64,000 nucleotides of DNA from Streptomyces marispadix. GTDB lineage: Bacteria; Actinomycetota; Actinomycetes; Streptomycetales; Streptomycetaceae. Where the stretch lies: NCBI RefSeq assembly GCF_022524345.1, contig NZ_JAKWJU010000002.1, positions 2,356,001-2,420,000 of the forward strand. Reading direction: 5' to 3'. Positions 38,865-47,412 of the stretch are shown here, piece by piece (positions within the stretch are counted from its first letter, which is position 1; each line of letters begins with the position of its first letter). Both the position numbers and the translations under genes were made by a program. The notes beneath the pieces are model-generated. The model had not been told where the DNA came from. It made no database searches and worked only from the letters and a program-made list of their open reading frames with translations.

Positions 38865-39679
38865 GGCTTCCTTCCCACCCCCGCGTACAGGGCGGCGCTG
38901 CGGAGCAACTCGGCCTCCTCGCCGGTGACTTCGACGGGTTCGTCGGGTCGCCAGTCGTGAGCCGCCGTCACCTGCGGATCGATCAGTTCGAGACCGTCGA
39001 AGAAGCGCTCGACCTCCTGCCTGGTGCGGAACTGGACGGTGGTGCCGCCCGCGTCGTACACCTTCTTCACGCCCTGCCAGGCCACCGGGTCGAAGTCGTT
39101 GGTGCAGTGGCTGAGCACCAGGAAGCTTCCCGGTGCCAGCTTCTCCAGCAGGCCGCCCACGATCTCGTACGGCCCGTAGTCGTCCGGGACGAAGTGGAGC
39201 AGCGCCACAAGGGAAAGGGCCACCGGCTGGTCCAGGTCGATGACCTCACGGAGCTGAGGGGAGTCGAGTATGGGGTCCTCGCGCACGTCGGCGCTTATGT
39301 ATGCGGTGCGGCCCTCGGAGGTGCTGCGCATCAGGACGTGTGCGTACTCCAGCACCGTCGCGTCGTGGTCGGCGTAGACGACGCGGGCGTCGGGAGCGAC
39401 CTCCTGCGCGACCTGGTGGAGGTTGGGCGGTGTGGGGATGCCCGTCCCGATGTCGACGAACTGGCGTACGCCGTACTCGGCGGCCAGCGTGCGCGTCGCA
39501 CGGTGCATGAACGAGCGGTTGGTCTCCGCGGTGCGGCGGATCTGGGGGCAGACCTGAAGGACCTTCTCCGCGGCCTCCTCGTCGACGGGATACCAGTCCT
39601 TGCCGCCCAGGTAGTAGTCGTACATCCGGGCCGAGTGCGGCCTGCTCGTGTCGATTTCTGGCCTGCCGGGCATGGTCAT
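38861..39679 (-). CDS. SAM-dependent methyltransferase, DUF574 type
   Basis: The 272-residue protein begins EIDTSRPHSARMYDYYLGGKDWYPVDEEAAEKV, the signature of this actinobacterial family (Methyltransf_19). It continues with motif I VDIGTGIPTPPNLHQVA, VVYADHDATVL and ALLHFVPDDYGPYEIV. Many paralogs occur in streptomycetes; some sit in biosynthetic or developmental loci, but substrates are mostly unknown. The ATG at 39679 is used. The neighbours are a DUF397 gene upstream and a possible coupled small gene downstream. Confidence 0.9.
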   Translation of the reverse strand: MTMPGRPEIDTSRPHSARMYDYYLGGKDWYPVDEEAAEKVLQVCPQIRRTAETNRSFMHRATRTLAAEYGVRQFVDIGTGIPTPPNLHQVAQEVAPDARVVYADHDATVLEYAHVLMRSTSEGRTAYISADVREDPILDSPQLREVIDLDQPVALSLVALLHFVPDDYGPYEIVGGLLEKLAPGSFLVLSHCTNDFDPVAWQGVKKVYDAGGTTVQFRTRQEVERFFDGLELIDPQVTAAHDWRPDEPVEVTGEEAELLRSAALYAGVGRKP

Positions 39680-39780
39680 CGGTCATCCCATTTCTGCCGT
39701 ATGAGGCCGGCGGGGAGAGCACACGGCGAAAGTGCTTCCCCGCCGGCCGGCCGGTTGGTCGGTGGTCGAGGGGACGGTCG

Positions 39781-39807
39781 GTGGTGCGTGTGGTGCGTGT
39801 GGTGCGC
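39781..39807. repeat. 9-bp tandem repeat GTGGTGCGT x3
   Basis: GTGGTGCGT occurs twice, followed by GTGGTGCGC, in the gap between the DUF574-type and DUF397 genes. The rest of 39680-39912 shows no feature. Confidence 0.8.
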
Positions 39808-39912
39808 CCACGCCCTGCCGGGCGAGGGCCTGGCCGGGTGCCCGCCGGCTGCTGGCATAAGGGCGGGCACCCGAAATCCGCGGCTCACGACGGCCGTCGG
39901 GCCGCCGGGAGG

Positions 39913-40170
39913 TCAGCTTGTGAGGAAGTCGGCTCCGCCGGTCTTGGCCGCCTCGATGAACGCGCTCATTCCGTGCGCCGAGTACAGCAGGGCGGGGCTG
40001 TCCGGGTCGGTCGACTGACGGAGCGCGACACAGCCGTCGGGAAGACGCTTCGCCTCGACGCAGGCGCCCCCGTTCTGGCCGCTCCACGGCTTGTGCCAGC
40101 CCTCGGTGCCCAGTTCACGCGCGGGCATGCCGTTGCGGACGTGGTGACCGCCGCGAGCTTCAAGGGTCAT
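39913..40170 (-). CDS. DUF397 protein
   Basis: This 85-residue protein has the DUF397 pattern W-x-K/P-x-x-S-G-x-x-G-G-x-C-V-E (WHKPWSGQNGGACVEA), then VALRQSTDPDSPALLYS and AFIEAAKTGG. DUF397 proteins are small partners of WhiJ-type XRE regulators in streptomycetes. The ATG at 40170 overlaps the stop of the upstream XRE gene (ATGA), so the two are coupled. The likely role is to bind or antagonise that regulator; this is inferred from the pairing. Confidence 0.9.
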   Translation of the reverse strand: MTLEARGGHHVRNGMPARELGTEGWHKPWSGQNGGACVEAKRLPDGCVALRQSTDPDSPALLYSAHGMSAFIEAAKTGGADFLTS

Positions 40171-41048
40171 TTGTCGAACTCCTTACGCAGATTGCTCATA
40201 TACGTCCGGGGATCCGGCACGTGTTCCGCGGCCAGCAGCGAGACGCGCGTGAGCGCCTCCAGATGCGTGACCACATCGGGCCTCTGGTCCAGATAGACCG
40301 CGCTGGTCAGCCCGACCTCGGTGTAGACGATGTCCTGCAACTCCCGTTCGGCGAACCGGAAGTAGGTCACATGGCCGCCCGTGCCGGGATGCGGCCCGGC
40401 GGACAGCGGCACGATGCGCAAGGTGACGTTGGGCAGTTCGGAGACTTCGAGGAGCCTGTCGAGCTGTGCGCTCATCACCGCGGGCGAGCCCACCTCGCGG
40501 CGCAGCGCGGTCTCCTCCAGCACGACCCAGAGCGTGGGCGCGTCCTCGCGCTCCAGCAACTCCTGCCTACGCACTCGCAGATCGACGCGGTGCTCCAGCG
40601 ACTCCTCGTCGTCGTTGGGGAATCCGGCGCCGATGACGGCGCGGGCGTAGTCCCGGGTCTGCAACAGCCCGGTCACATAGTGGGGTTCGTAGACGCGGAT
40701 GACCTCCGCGTCGGTCTCCAGGCTCACGTATGCGCGGAACCAGTCGGGCAGGGCGTCGCGGAAGGGATACCACCAGCCCGGCCGGTTGGCGCGCTCCGCC
40801 ATGCCTATGAACTCGGCGACCTCGGCGTCGCTCACGCCGTAGAGCCTCAACAGCTCCTTGACGTAAGGGACTTTGAGGCCGACCTGGGCGTTCTCCATCC
40901 GCCTGATCGTCAGATGGTTGACGCGCAGCGCCTTCGCGGCGCCGTCCAGGCGCAGACCGGAACGCTCACGCAGCTCCTTCAGGCGCTTGCCGAGGATGAT
41001 GCGCAGCACCGTCGGAGCACTGGAACCGCTCGGAAGTGCATCGGTCAC
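40167..41048 (-). CDS. WhiJ-like XRE regulator (DUF5753)
   Basis: The helix-turn-helix (LRIILGKRLKELRERSGLRLDGAAKALRVNHLTIRRMENAQVGLKVPYVKELLRLYG) is followed by a DUF5753 domain of ~200 residues (VYEPHYVTGLLQTRDYARAVI, VVLEETALRREVG, LRIVPLSAGPH). The GTG at 41048 has GGAGG 7 nt upstream and gives 293 residues; the frame open to 41183 lacks domain character. With DUF397 downstream and an RsbW-like ATPase divergent, it forms the trio found at whiJ and its many paralogs, which influence sporulation and secondary metabolism. Confidence 0.92.
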   Translation of the reverse strand: MTDALPSGSSAPTVLRIILGKRLKELRERSGLRLDGAAKALRVNHLTIRRMENAQVGLKVPYVKELLRLYGVSDAEVAEFIGMAERANRPGWWYPFRDALPDWFRAYVSLETDAEVIRVYEPHYVTGLLQTRDYARAVIGAGFPNDDEESLEHRVDLRVRRQELLEREDAPTLWVVLEETALRREVGSPAVMSAQLDRLLEVSELPNVTLRIVPLSAGPHPGTGGHVTYFRFAERELQDIVYTEVGLTSAVYLDQRPDVVTHLEALTRVSLLAAEHVPDPRTYMSNLRKEFDK

Positions 41049-41194
41049 GCCCTCACCTCCCCGGGTACCGGCACCGTCGCCGGTCGTTGCGGGCAGCGAA
41101 CCGCCGCCGGCCGGGCCGGCTTCACGGCAGCCGCCGTGGGCATGCCAGAGCCTCTGCCGATGCGTCAACTCCAGCCGCCTCATTGCGCCTTCAC

Positions 41195-41246
41195 TCTGAA
41201 ATTATCAGAAGGAAGCTTGCGAGTTGAAGACCGCAGCACTCATAGT
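41195..41246 (+). promoter_or_regulatory. Divergent promoter region of the WhiJ-like locus
   Basis: TCTGA-AATTA-TCAGA (41195-41209) is an inverted repeat in an AT-rich island and a candidate operator. TTGCGA (41217-41222) and CATAGT (41241-41246), spaced by 18 nt, form a promoter whose -10 box ends 6 nt before a GTG at 41253, so the ATPase mRNA may be leaderless. Confidence 0.55.
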
Positions 41247-41252
41247 GAGGCC

Positions 41253-41705
41253 GTGCTCCCCATGAGCGTGCCCCCCACGCATCACCGCCCTCAGCGCCCT
41301 CCGTCCGCCGCGCGAACGGATTCACACGCGCTCCGGCTCCCGGCCGAGGACGTCAGCGTCCCCCGGGTCCGGCACGCGATGGACCGTTGGCTCGGCCGCC
41401 GGGGTGCCTCGTCCGATTTACGCGAGCAAGCTGCCCTCGTGCTCTCGGAGTTGGTGACCAACGCCGTCACCCACACCGACAGCGACTGGATCGTGTGCGC
41501 CGCGTCCTACTGCCCGTACGACGGCGTACGGATCGAGGTCCACGACGACGACACCAGCAGCCGCGCGCCGCAGCGGCGTGCGCCCACGGCCGAGAAGGAG
41601 TGCGGCCGGGGGCTGTACATCGTCGAGACGCTGTCGGTGCGCTGGGGCGTGGCGGTCTCGCCCGTCACGCGGGGCAGCGCGGTGTGGGCGCATCTGACCG
41701 ACTAG
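41253..41705 (+). CDS. RsbW-like ATP-binding protein (HATPase_c)
   Basis: The ~150-residue serine-kinase-type GHKL ATPase has the N box LVLSELVTNAVTHT, G1 VEVHDDD-like (VRIEVHDDDTS) and G2 GRGLYIVETLSVRWGV. Such proteins are anti-sigma-factor-like regulators or phosphotransferases; at whiJ-type loci their partners are unknown. The start is taken as GTG 41253 from the leaderless promoter; ATG 41262 is an alternative and shortens the protein by three residues. Confidence 0.87.
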   Translation: MLPMSVPPTHHRPQRPPSAARTDSHALRLPAEDVSVPRVRHAMDRWLGRRGASSDLREQAALVLSELVTNAVTHTDSDWIVCAASYCPYDGVRIEVHDDDTSSRAPQRRAPTAEKECGRGLYIVETLSVRWGVAVSPVTRGSAVWAHLTD

Positions 41706-41880
41706 CCGAAGTGCTCAAGGGCCGAGCGGGCCGCCGCGGAAGCATGTCACGGCCGGGCCATCCGCCGGGCCGTCCAGGCTTCCCGCCAGGGTCGCCCGGC
41801 CCCAAGTCCCGGGCTTCCAGGGCCTGTTGCCTGACCTGTCGGACGTTCGTGCCGACCTGCCGGACCTGCGCGGCCGTCGC

Positions 41881-43221
41881 TCACAGACAGGCGCGCAGCG
41901 CCCGTACGAGCGCGTGGGCACGTGGGTCCGAGGTGACGGAGCGCTGCATGGCCGCGGTGACGTACGCGAAGGCCGTGCCGGACTCCGGATCGGCGAACGC
42001 CAGCGAACCGCCGCGTCCCGGATGGCCGAAGGAGCCGGGGGCGAGCATCGGCGCACCCGGCCCGTGGAGCATGAATCCCAGCCCGAAGCGGGAGTTGACG
42101 ACCAGCACCCGGTCGGGACCGCTCGACTCCTGGGAGCGCGCCTGAGTCAGCGTTGCGGGTGTGAACAGCCGTCCGCCGCCCGTGAGTCCGCGAGCGTGCC
42201 GGCGTCCTGCGGGAGCGCCGGCGGCCGGTGTGCCCGTTCCCGCAGGCGGATCGACCCGGCCGATCAGCGCGGCGTAGAAGCGTGAGAGGGAACGGGCGGT
42301 CGCCACACAGCCCGCGCTGGGCAGTCCGGCCGCGAGCCAGCTCGGATCGTTCTCGTAAGGGCGCGGACCGGCGCAGTCGAAGGCCCGCCGGGTGAGGGAC
42401 GCGGGATCGCGATACGCCTCCGTCACGGCCGCCTTGGGCCGCAGCCGCAGACCGGCGGCCGGAGAGGGCTCGGGCGTGGGCACCTCCGTCAGACGCGCCA
42501 AGTCGACGCCTCCGTCCGGCACTTCGGGTGTGGCGGGGATTCCGAACCACATGCTCAGGCCCAGCGGCCGTGCGATCTCCTCCGCGAACCAGCGCCCGAA
42601 CGGCCGCCCCGTGGCACGCCGCACCAGCTCGGCGACGAGCCAGCCGAAGGTGTGCGGGTGATAGCCGTGGTCGGTGCCCGGCTCCCACAGCGGGGCCTGT
42701 GCCACGAGCGCGGAGGGCCCGCTGACCCCGTCGGTGGCCTGTGCGACGGTGAGCGGGGCGTCGAGCGCCGGAAGGCCCGCGCGATGGGCCAGCACATGCC
42801 GCACCAGCAGGCGCTCCTTGCCGTTGGACTTGAACTCCGGCCAGTACGTGGCCACGGGGGCGTCGAGGTCCAACTGCCCGCGCTGGTGCAGCAGATGGAG
42901 AACGGCAGCCGCGGGCCCCTTGGAGACGGAACGCACGACCGCGGCCGTCCCCTCCCGCCAGAGGTCCCCGGTCTCGTGGTCGTCCTGGGGGTCCTCCGCG
43001 CCCGTCTCCTGGTCGTCCGCAGGGGAGTTCCGGGGGTTCGGGGAGTTCCGCGTGCCCGCCCAGAGATCCACGACGGGGCGCCCGTCGCGGTGCACGGCGA
43101 GGGCGGCGCCGGTGTCGCCACGCTCGGCGAAGTTCGACGCGAAGGCGTCCCTCACGGCCTCATAGCCGTCCGCCACGGTGCCGTTGACGTCCACCGCGTT
43201 CTCAGCGTCCGGAGCCTTCAC
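41881..43221 (-). CDS. Serine hydrolase of the beta-lactamase/EstB family
   Basis: The 446-residue protein has the class C fold: SVSKG (nucleophile Ser, SxxK), YHPHTFGWLVAELVRR (Tyr motif HGYHP) and FGHPGRGGS replacing KTG. Low-complexity insertions occur near residue 60 (NSPNPRNSPADDQETGAEDPQDDHE) and near 345. No signal peptide is seen, so it is probably a cytoplasmic esterase or carboxypeptidase rather than a secreted beta-lactamase. The start codon is GTG at 43221. Confidence 0.9.
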   Translation of the reverse strand: MKAPDAENAVDVNGTVADGYEAVRDAFASNFAERGDTGAALAVHRDGRPVVDLWAGTRNSPNPRNSPADDQETGAEDPQDDHETGDLWREGTAAVVRSVSKGPAAAVLHLLHQRGQLDLDAPVATYWPEFKSNGKERLLVRHVLAHRAGLPALDAPLTVAQATDGVSGPSALVAQAPLWEPGTDHGYHPHTFGWLVAELVRRATGRPFGRWFAEEIARPLGLSMWFGIPATPEVPDGGVDLARLTEVPTPEPSPAAGLRLRPKAAVTEAYRDPASLTRRAFDCAGPRPYENDPSWLAAGLPSAGCVATARSLSRFYAALIGRVDPPAGTGTPAAGAPAGRRHARGLTGGGRLFTPATLTQARSQESSGPDRVLVVNSRFGLGFMLHGPGAPMLAPGSFGHPGRGGSLAFADPESGTAFAYVTAAMQRSVTSDPRAHALVRALRACL

Positions 43222-43269
43222 GCCTCTGCCCGTCCCCCTCGTGCCGTCGTACGTGCACCGCCCATGGTG

Positions 43270-44144
<875 letters not shown>

Positions 44145-44157
<13 letters not shown>

Positions 44158-44906
44158 CCCATCAGGCAGACCACCAGCGCCGCGAACGGGAGCAGCGCGG
44201 CCCCCGTCCACTGGGCGCGCGTCGCGGCCACCTCGTCGACGACGGGCATCGTTCCCGTGTAACCACGGCTCACCATGGCGAGATGGACGCGCTCGCCGCG
44301 TTCGTAGGAGCGGATGAAGAGCGCTCCGGCGGACTTCGCCAGCACGCCCCACTGCCGTATGCCGCGTGCGCTGAAGCCCCGGGACAGGCGCGCGATCCGC
44401 ATTCTGCGCATCTCGTCGGCGATGACGTCGCCGTAGCGGATCATGAACGACGCGATCTGCACGAGCAGCGGCGGCAGTCTCAACCGCTGCATTCCCAGCA
44501 GGAGTTCGCGAAGCTCCGTGGTCGAGGCGAGCAGCACGGAGGCGGCGACGCCCAGGGTCCCCTTGGCGAGGATGTTCCAGGCGGCCCACAGCCCCTGCGA
44601 GGACAGGGTCACTCCCGCCATCTCGGTGTACGGGCCGCGCGCCACGAACGGCATCAGCACCGCGAACGCCACGAACGGCACCTCGATCAGCATCCGTTTG
44701 AGCAGATGCCCGTAAGGGACGCGGGCGGCGCCGGCGACCGCCGCGAGCAGCACCGCGTACAGCCCGAATGCCCACACCGCCTCGCGCGGAGTGGAGACGA
44801 CGGCGAGTACGAAGCAGACGACGGCGGCGAGTTTGCAGTGCGCCGGAAGCGCGTGCACCGGTGAGGCGCCGTGCAGATAGAGCTTGTGTGCGTGGCCCGC
44901 GCCCAT
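44145..44906 (-). CDS. ECF transporter transmembrane component CbiQ/NikQ
   Basis: The 253-residue membrane protein has five to six helices and the EcfT coupling motifs MIRYGDVIADEMRRMRIARLSRG and RSYERGERVHLAMVSRGYTG (Ala-Arg-Gly-type cytoplasmic helices that contact the ATPase). The ATG at 44906 lies one base after the stop of the MN gene, so translation is coupled. Together with the MN and O genes it forms a complete CbiMNQO/NikMNQO importer. Confidence 0.92.
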
Positions 44907-44907
44907 G

Positions 44908-46290
44908 TCAGACCGGCTCTCGACCGGAGCCGGCGCGGGGCCCGGCGGCCTCCCGGCGGCGGCGCACGGCCACGAAGACGCTGCTGCCGACCGCGAGGGT
45001 CGCACCGGCGCCGATGACGCCCGCGAGACCGCCCGAGAGGCGGGGGTCGGCGATGCTCTCCACTCCGTAGTCGGCCAGCGGCGAGTCCTTGGCGGCGTGG
45101 TCCTCGGCCTTCTTGTCGATGCCGTGGTCGGCGGCCACCTTCTCCAGGCCGTCAGGGCTGCCGGATGCGTAGAAGCTGACGACGCCCGCGCAGATCACGG
45201 TGGCGGCCATGCCACCGATCCACAGACCCCTGTTGGGACGGCGCGGCGCGGAGACAGACGAGGCGGGGGCAGACGAGGCGCCGACGGGTCGATGCTCGGA
45301 CGGGCGCACCGAAGCAGAAGCAGGCGCGGCAGCAGATCCATGCCCCGGCGTGAACGTGTTTTCGCGCTCCGATTCGGACCGCGCCGGATGGGCCGCCTCG
45401 GACTCGCCCGCGGGCTCCTTTCCGGACGCGGACGCCTCCGCTTCCGGCTCGTCCGTCTGCTCCGCCCCGTGGCGGACCGTCCCTCCGCCCGGAGTCGCCA
45501 CCGCCGCCGTACGGAACTGAAGCGGCCGTACCGCGAAGTCCCTTGCCCCGTACACGAGATCGGGACGCACGGCGACGACCGCACCGACCGTGGCAGCCGT
45601 GATCGCCGCCTCGCCGATGCCGATCAGCACATGTACGCCCGTCATCGCGGCGAAGACCCTGGCCAGTTCGACGTCGGCGGTGCCGCCGAGCGCGTAGAGC
45701 CCGGTGAAGGCGACGGCGGCGGCAGGCACCGAGACCAGCGCCGCGGCGAACGAGGCGCCGGTGATCGCCCCACGGCCGCGCGGCAGTACGCGCAGCAGCA
45801 GCCGGAAGACCAGATACGCGACGGGCACCGTCACGACGCCCATGTCGACGATGTTCACGCCGAGCGCGGTCAGGCCCCCGTCCGCGAACAGCACGCCCTG
45901 CATGAGAAGTACGACGGAGACGCACAGCAGACCCGTGTACGGGCCGACGAGTATCGCGGCCAGCGCTCCGCCCAGCAGATGGCCGCTGGTGCCCGCCGCG
46001 ACGGGGAAGTTGAGCATCTGCACCGCGAAGATGAACGCCGCGACGAGCCCCGCGAGCGGCGCCGTGCGCTCGCCGCCCATGGGCGCTGCCACGGCCGGGG
46101 GTCCGCCTCTGCGTGGCCTGTCCGCCGCACCCGCGCGGCCCGGACCGTCGGCCGTACCTGCCGTGAACTCGGCCGTCGCGCCGCCGAGTTCACGGCGCGC
46201 ACCGCGCAACGAGACCGCGACCGCGCCCGCCGCGACGACACCGGCGGCGACGGACACGGGGGCGTTGATGAATCCGTCGGGCACATGCAT
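44908..46290 (-). CDS. Fused CbiM/NikM-PDGLE (N) substrate-binding component
   Basis: The protein begins MHVPDGFINAP, whose N-terminal Met-His pair supplies ligands for Ni2+/Co2+ in CbiM/NikM. About seven transmembrane helices follow (FPVAAGTSGHLLGGALAAILVGPYTGLL and NIVDMGVVTVPVAYLVF are typical). A ~90-residue Ser/Ala/Glu-rich linker leads to a C-terminal PDGLE domain (SGSPDGLEKVAADHG) with its flanking helices, the N component. The ATG at 46290 has GGAG 7 nt upstream. A Gly/Pro/Arg-rich insertion lies between helices 1 and 2. The M-N fusion is known in actinobacteria. Confidence 0.92.
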   Translation of the reverse strand: MHVPDGFINAPVSVAAGVVAAGAVAVSLRGARRELGGATAEFTAGTADGPGRAGAADRPRRGGPPAVAAPMGGERTAPLAGLVAAFIFAVQMLNFPVAAGTSGHLLGGALAAILVGPYTGLLCVSVVLLMQGVLFADGGLTALGVNIVDMGVVTVPVAYLVFRLLLRVLPRGRGAITGASFAAALVSVPAAAVAFTGLYALGGTADVELARVFAAMTGVHVLIGIGEAAITAATVGAVVAVRPDLVYGARDFAVRPLQFRTAAVATPGGGTVRHGAEQTDEPEAEASASGKEPAGESEAAHPARSESERENTFTPGHGSAAAPASASVRPSEHRPVGASSAPASSVSAPRRPNRGLWIGGMAATVICAGVVSFYASGSPDGLEKVAADHGIDKKAEDHAAKDSPLADYGVESIADPRLSGGLAGVIGAGATLAVGSSVFVAVRRRREAAGPRAGSGREPV

Positions 46291-46361
46291 GACGCCACTC
46301 CGCTTCTCGGGACGGCCGGCTGGTTGCGGCCGATAGACAACCGTTCGATGATAGGGCCTTA

Positions 46362-46378
46362 CTGCAAACCGATTGCAA
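46362..46378 (-). promoter_or_regulatory. Nur-box-like site upstream of the metal importer
   Basis: CTGCAA-ACCGA-TTGCAA (+ strand) matches the published S. coelicolor Nur box tTGCaa-N5-ttGCAA in all but one base. Nur is a Fur-family nickel-responsive repressor of nickel uptake. Seen from the operon, TTGCAA (46378-46373) can also act as -35 with TATCAT (46353-46348) as -10, spacing 19 nt. This favours nickel over cobalt as the substrate. No cobalamin riboswitch was recognised in 46291-46565. Confidence 0.65.
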
Positions 46379-46565
46379 GAGCGCCCGTCTCGCTGGAAAT
46401 GCCCGAGAGCCTCACGGTGTTCACGAGAGGCCGGAACGGGGCAGCCTGTGGCACACCTCACCCTGTTTTTCCGGTGACTCCGGCCCATCCCCGTGCGTCT
46501 GTCAGGTGGAAAGGGCAACACGGAGTTGAGCGGCCGGGGCCGCCCCGACGACATAGGAGCAGAGG

Positions 46566-46979
46566 ATGTCCGCAGTCTTCGATCACACCGTGCAGGCCCG
46601 CCTCATCGCCGATCCGCACACGACCAGGGAACTGAGCGCCGCACTTCGCTACGACGACGCGGACCCGCTCGCCGTCCGCCTCGTCTTCCCCGCCGACGCC
46701 TCCCTCGACGGAGCGGAGGTCGCCTGGGCCTTCGCCCGCGAGCTGCTCGACGCGGGGCTTCACGGCCCGGCGGGAGAGGGAGACGTCCACGTATGGCCGC
46801 GGGACGGGTCCCGCACCGTGATCGAACTTCTCTCCGAGGAGGGCGTCGCCGTCGTCGAGTTCGACAGCGCGGATCTGCGCTACTTCCTGCTCCGTACGTA
46901 CGACGTGGTCGCGGCGGGACAGGAGCACGGGGACGCGGACGTGGAGACGGGTCTGGCCGCGCTGCTGCGCGGGGTCTGA
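46566..46979 (+). CDS. ssgE: SsgA-like sporulation/cell-division protein, SsgE-type
   Basis: The 137-residue SALP-family protein has VQARLIADPHTTRELSAALRYDDADPLAVRLVFP, AEVAWAFARELLDAGL and FDSADLRYFLLRTYDVV. SALPs occur only in morphologically complex actinomycetes and control septum placement and peptidoglycan during sporulation. SsgE has been linked to correct spore release. Assignment to SsgE rests on position: between a PBP/Pmt region and a metal importer, as at S. coelicolor SCO3158. The ATG at 46566 has AGGAG 6 nt upstream. Confidence 0.88.
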   Translation: MSAVFDHTVQARLIADPHTTRELSAALRYDDADPLAVRLVFPADASLDGAEVAWAFARELLDAGLHGPAGEGDVHVWPRDGSRTVIELLSEEGVAVVEFDSADLRYFLLRTYDVVAAGQEHGDADVETGLAALLRGV

Positions 46980-47412
46980 GGGGTCCGGCCGAAGGGCCCG
47001 GCCGAAGAGCGCGGTCGAAGGAGCGCGGTCGGGAGCGCGGTCGGGAGCGCGACCGCGAGTCGCGTCGACGGCCTGGGAGGGCTGTGTCTACCGGGCTGAG
47101 GTGACGGGGCTGCGTTTACGGGGCGGGTGCGCGGCGCGTCCGGTCCCGGCTCGTCTCGGCTGTTCCCTGCTCGGCTTCCACTGCTCGCGTGTGCCACCGA
47201 GGTCCACGAGTTGCCGCCCCGCGAACCTGCTCGAACCATGGCAGTCATGGCCATACGTCACGATCCGCCGCCGTCGCTGCCGCCGTCCCGTACGGCAGCC
47301 GTACCACGGGCACGGCCCATGTCGGCGGGTGCGGACACCTCGCCACCGGGCGGCGAGTGCAGGGCCTGGAACCGGACTGGGGGCCGGAGACGGCTACCGG
47401 CAGGGGGCCGCC
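46980..47412. other. Intergenic region with degenerate 12-14-bp tandem repeats after ssgE
   Basis: Starting about 10 nt after the ssgE stop, units of the form GCCGAAGGG / GTCGAAGGAGCGCG / GTCGGGAGCGCG repeat five times or more (46988-47053). The rest up to 47412 has no supported gene; AGGGGG 5 nt before the tricorn start is its ribosome-binding site. Confidence 0.6.

Noticed and set aside
46291..46565. Cobalamin riboswitch before the metal importer
   Set aside because: No B12-box or riboswitch-like helices were recognised; the Nur-like site explains regulation better. A covariance-model search would settle it.
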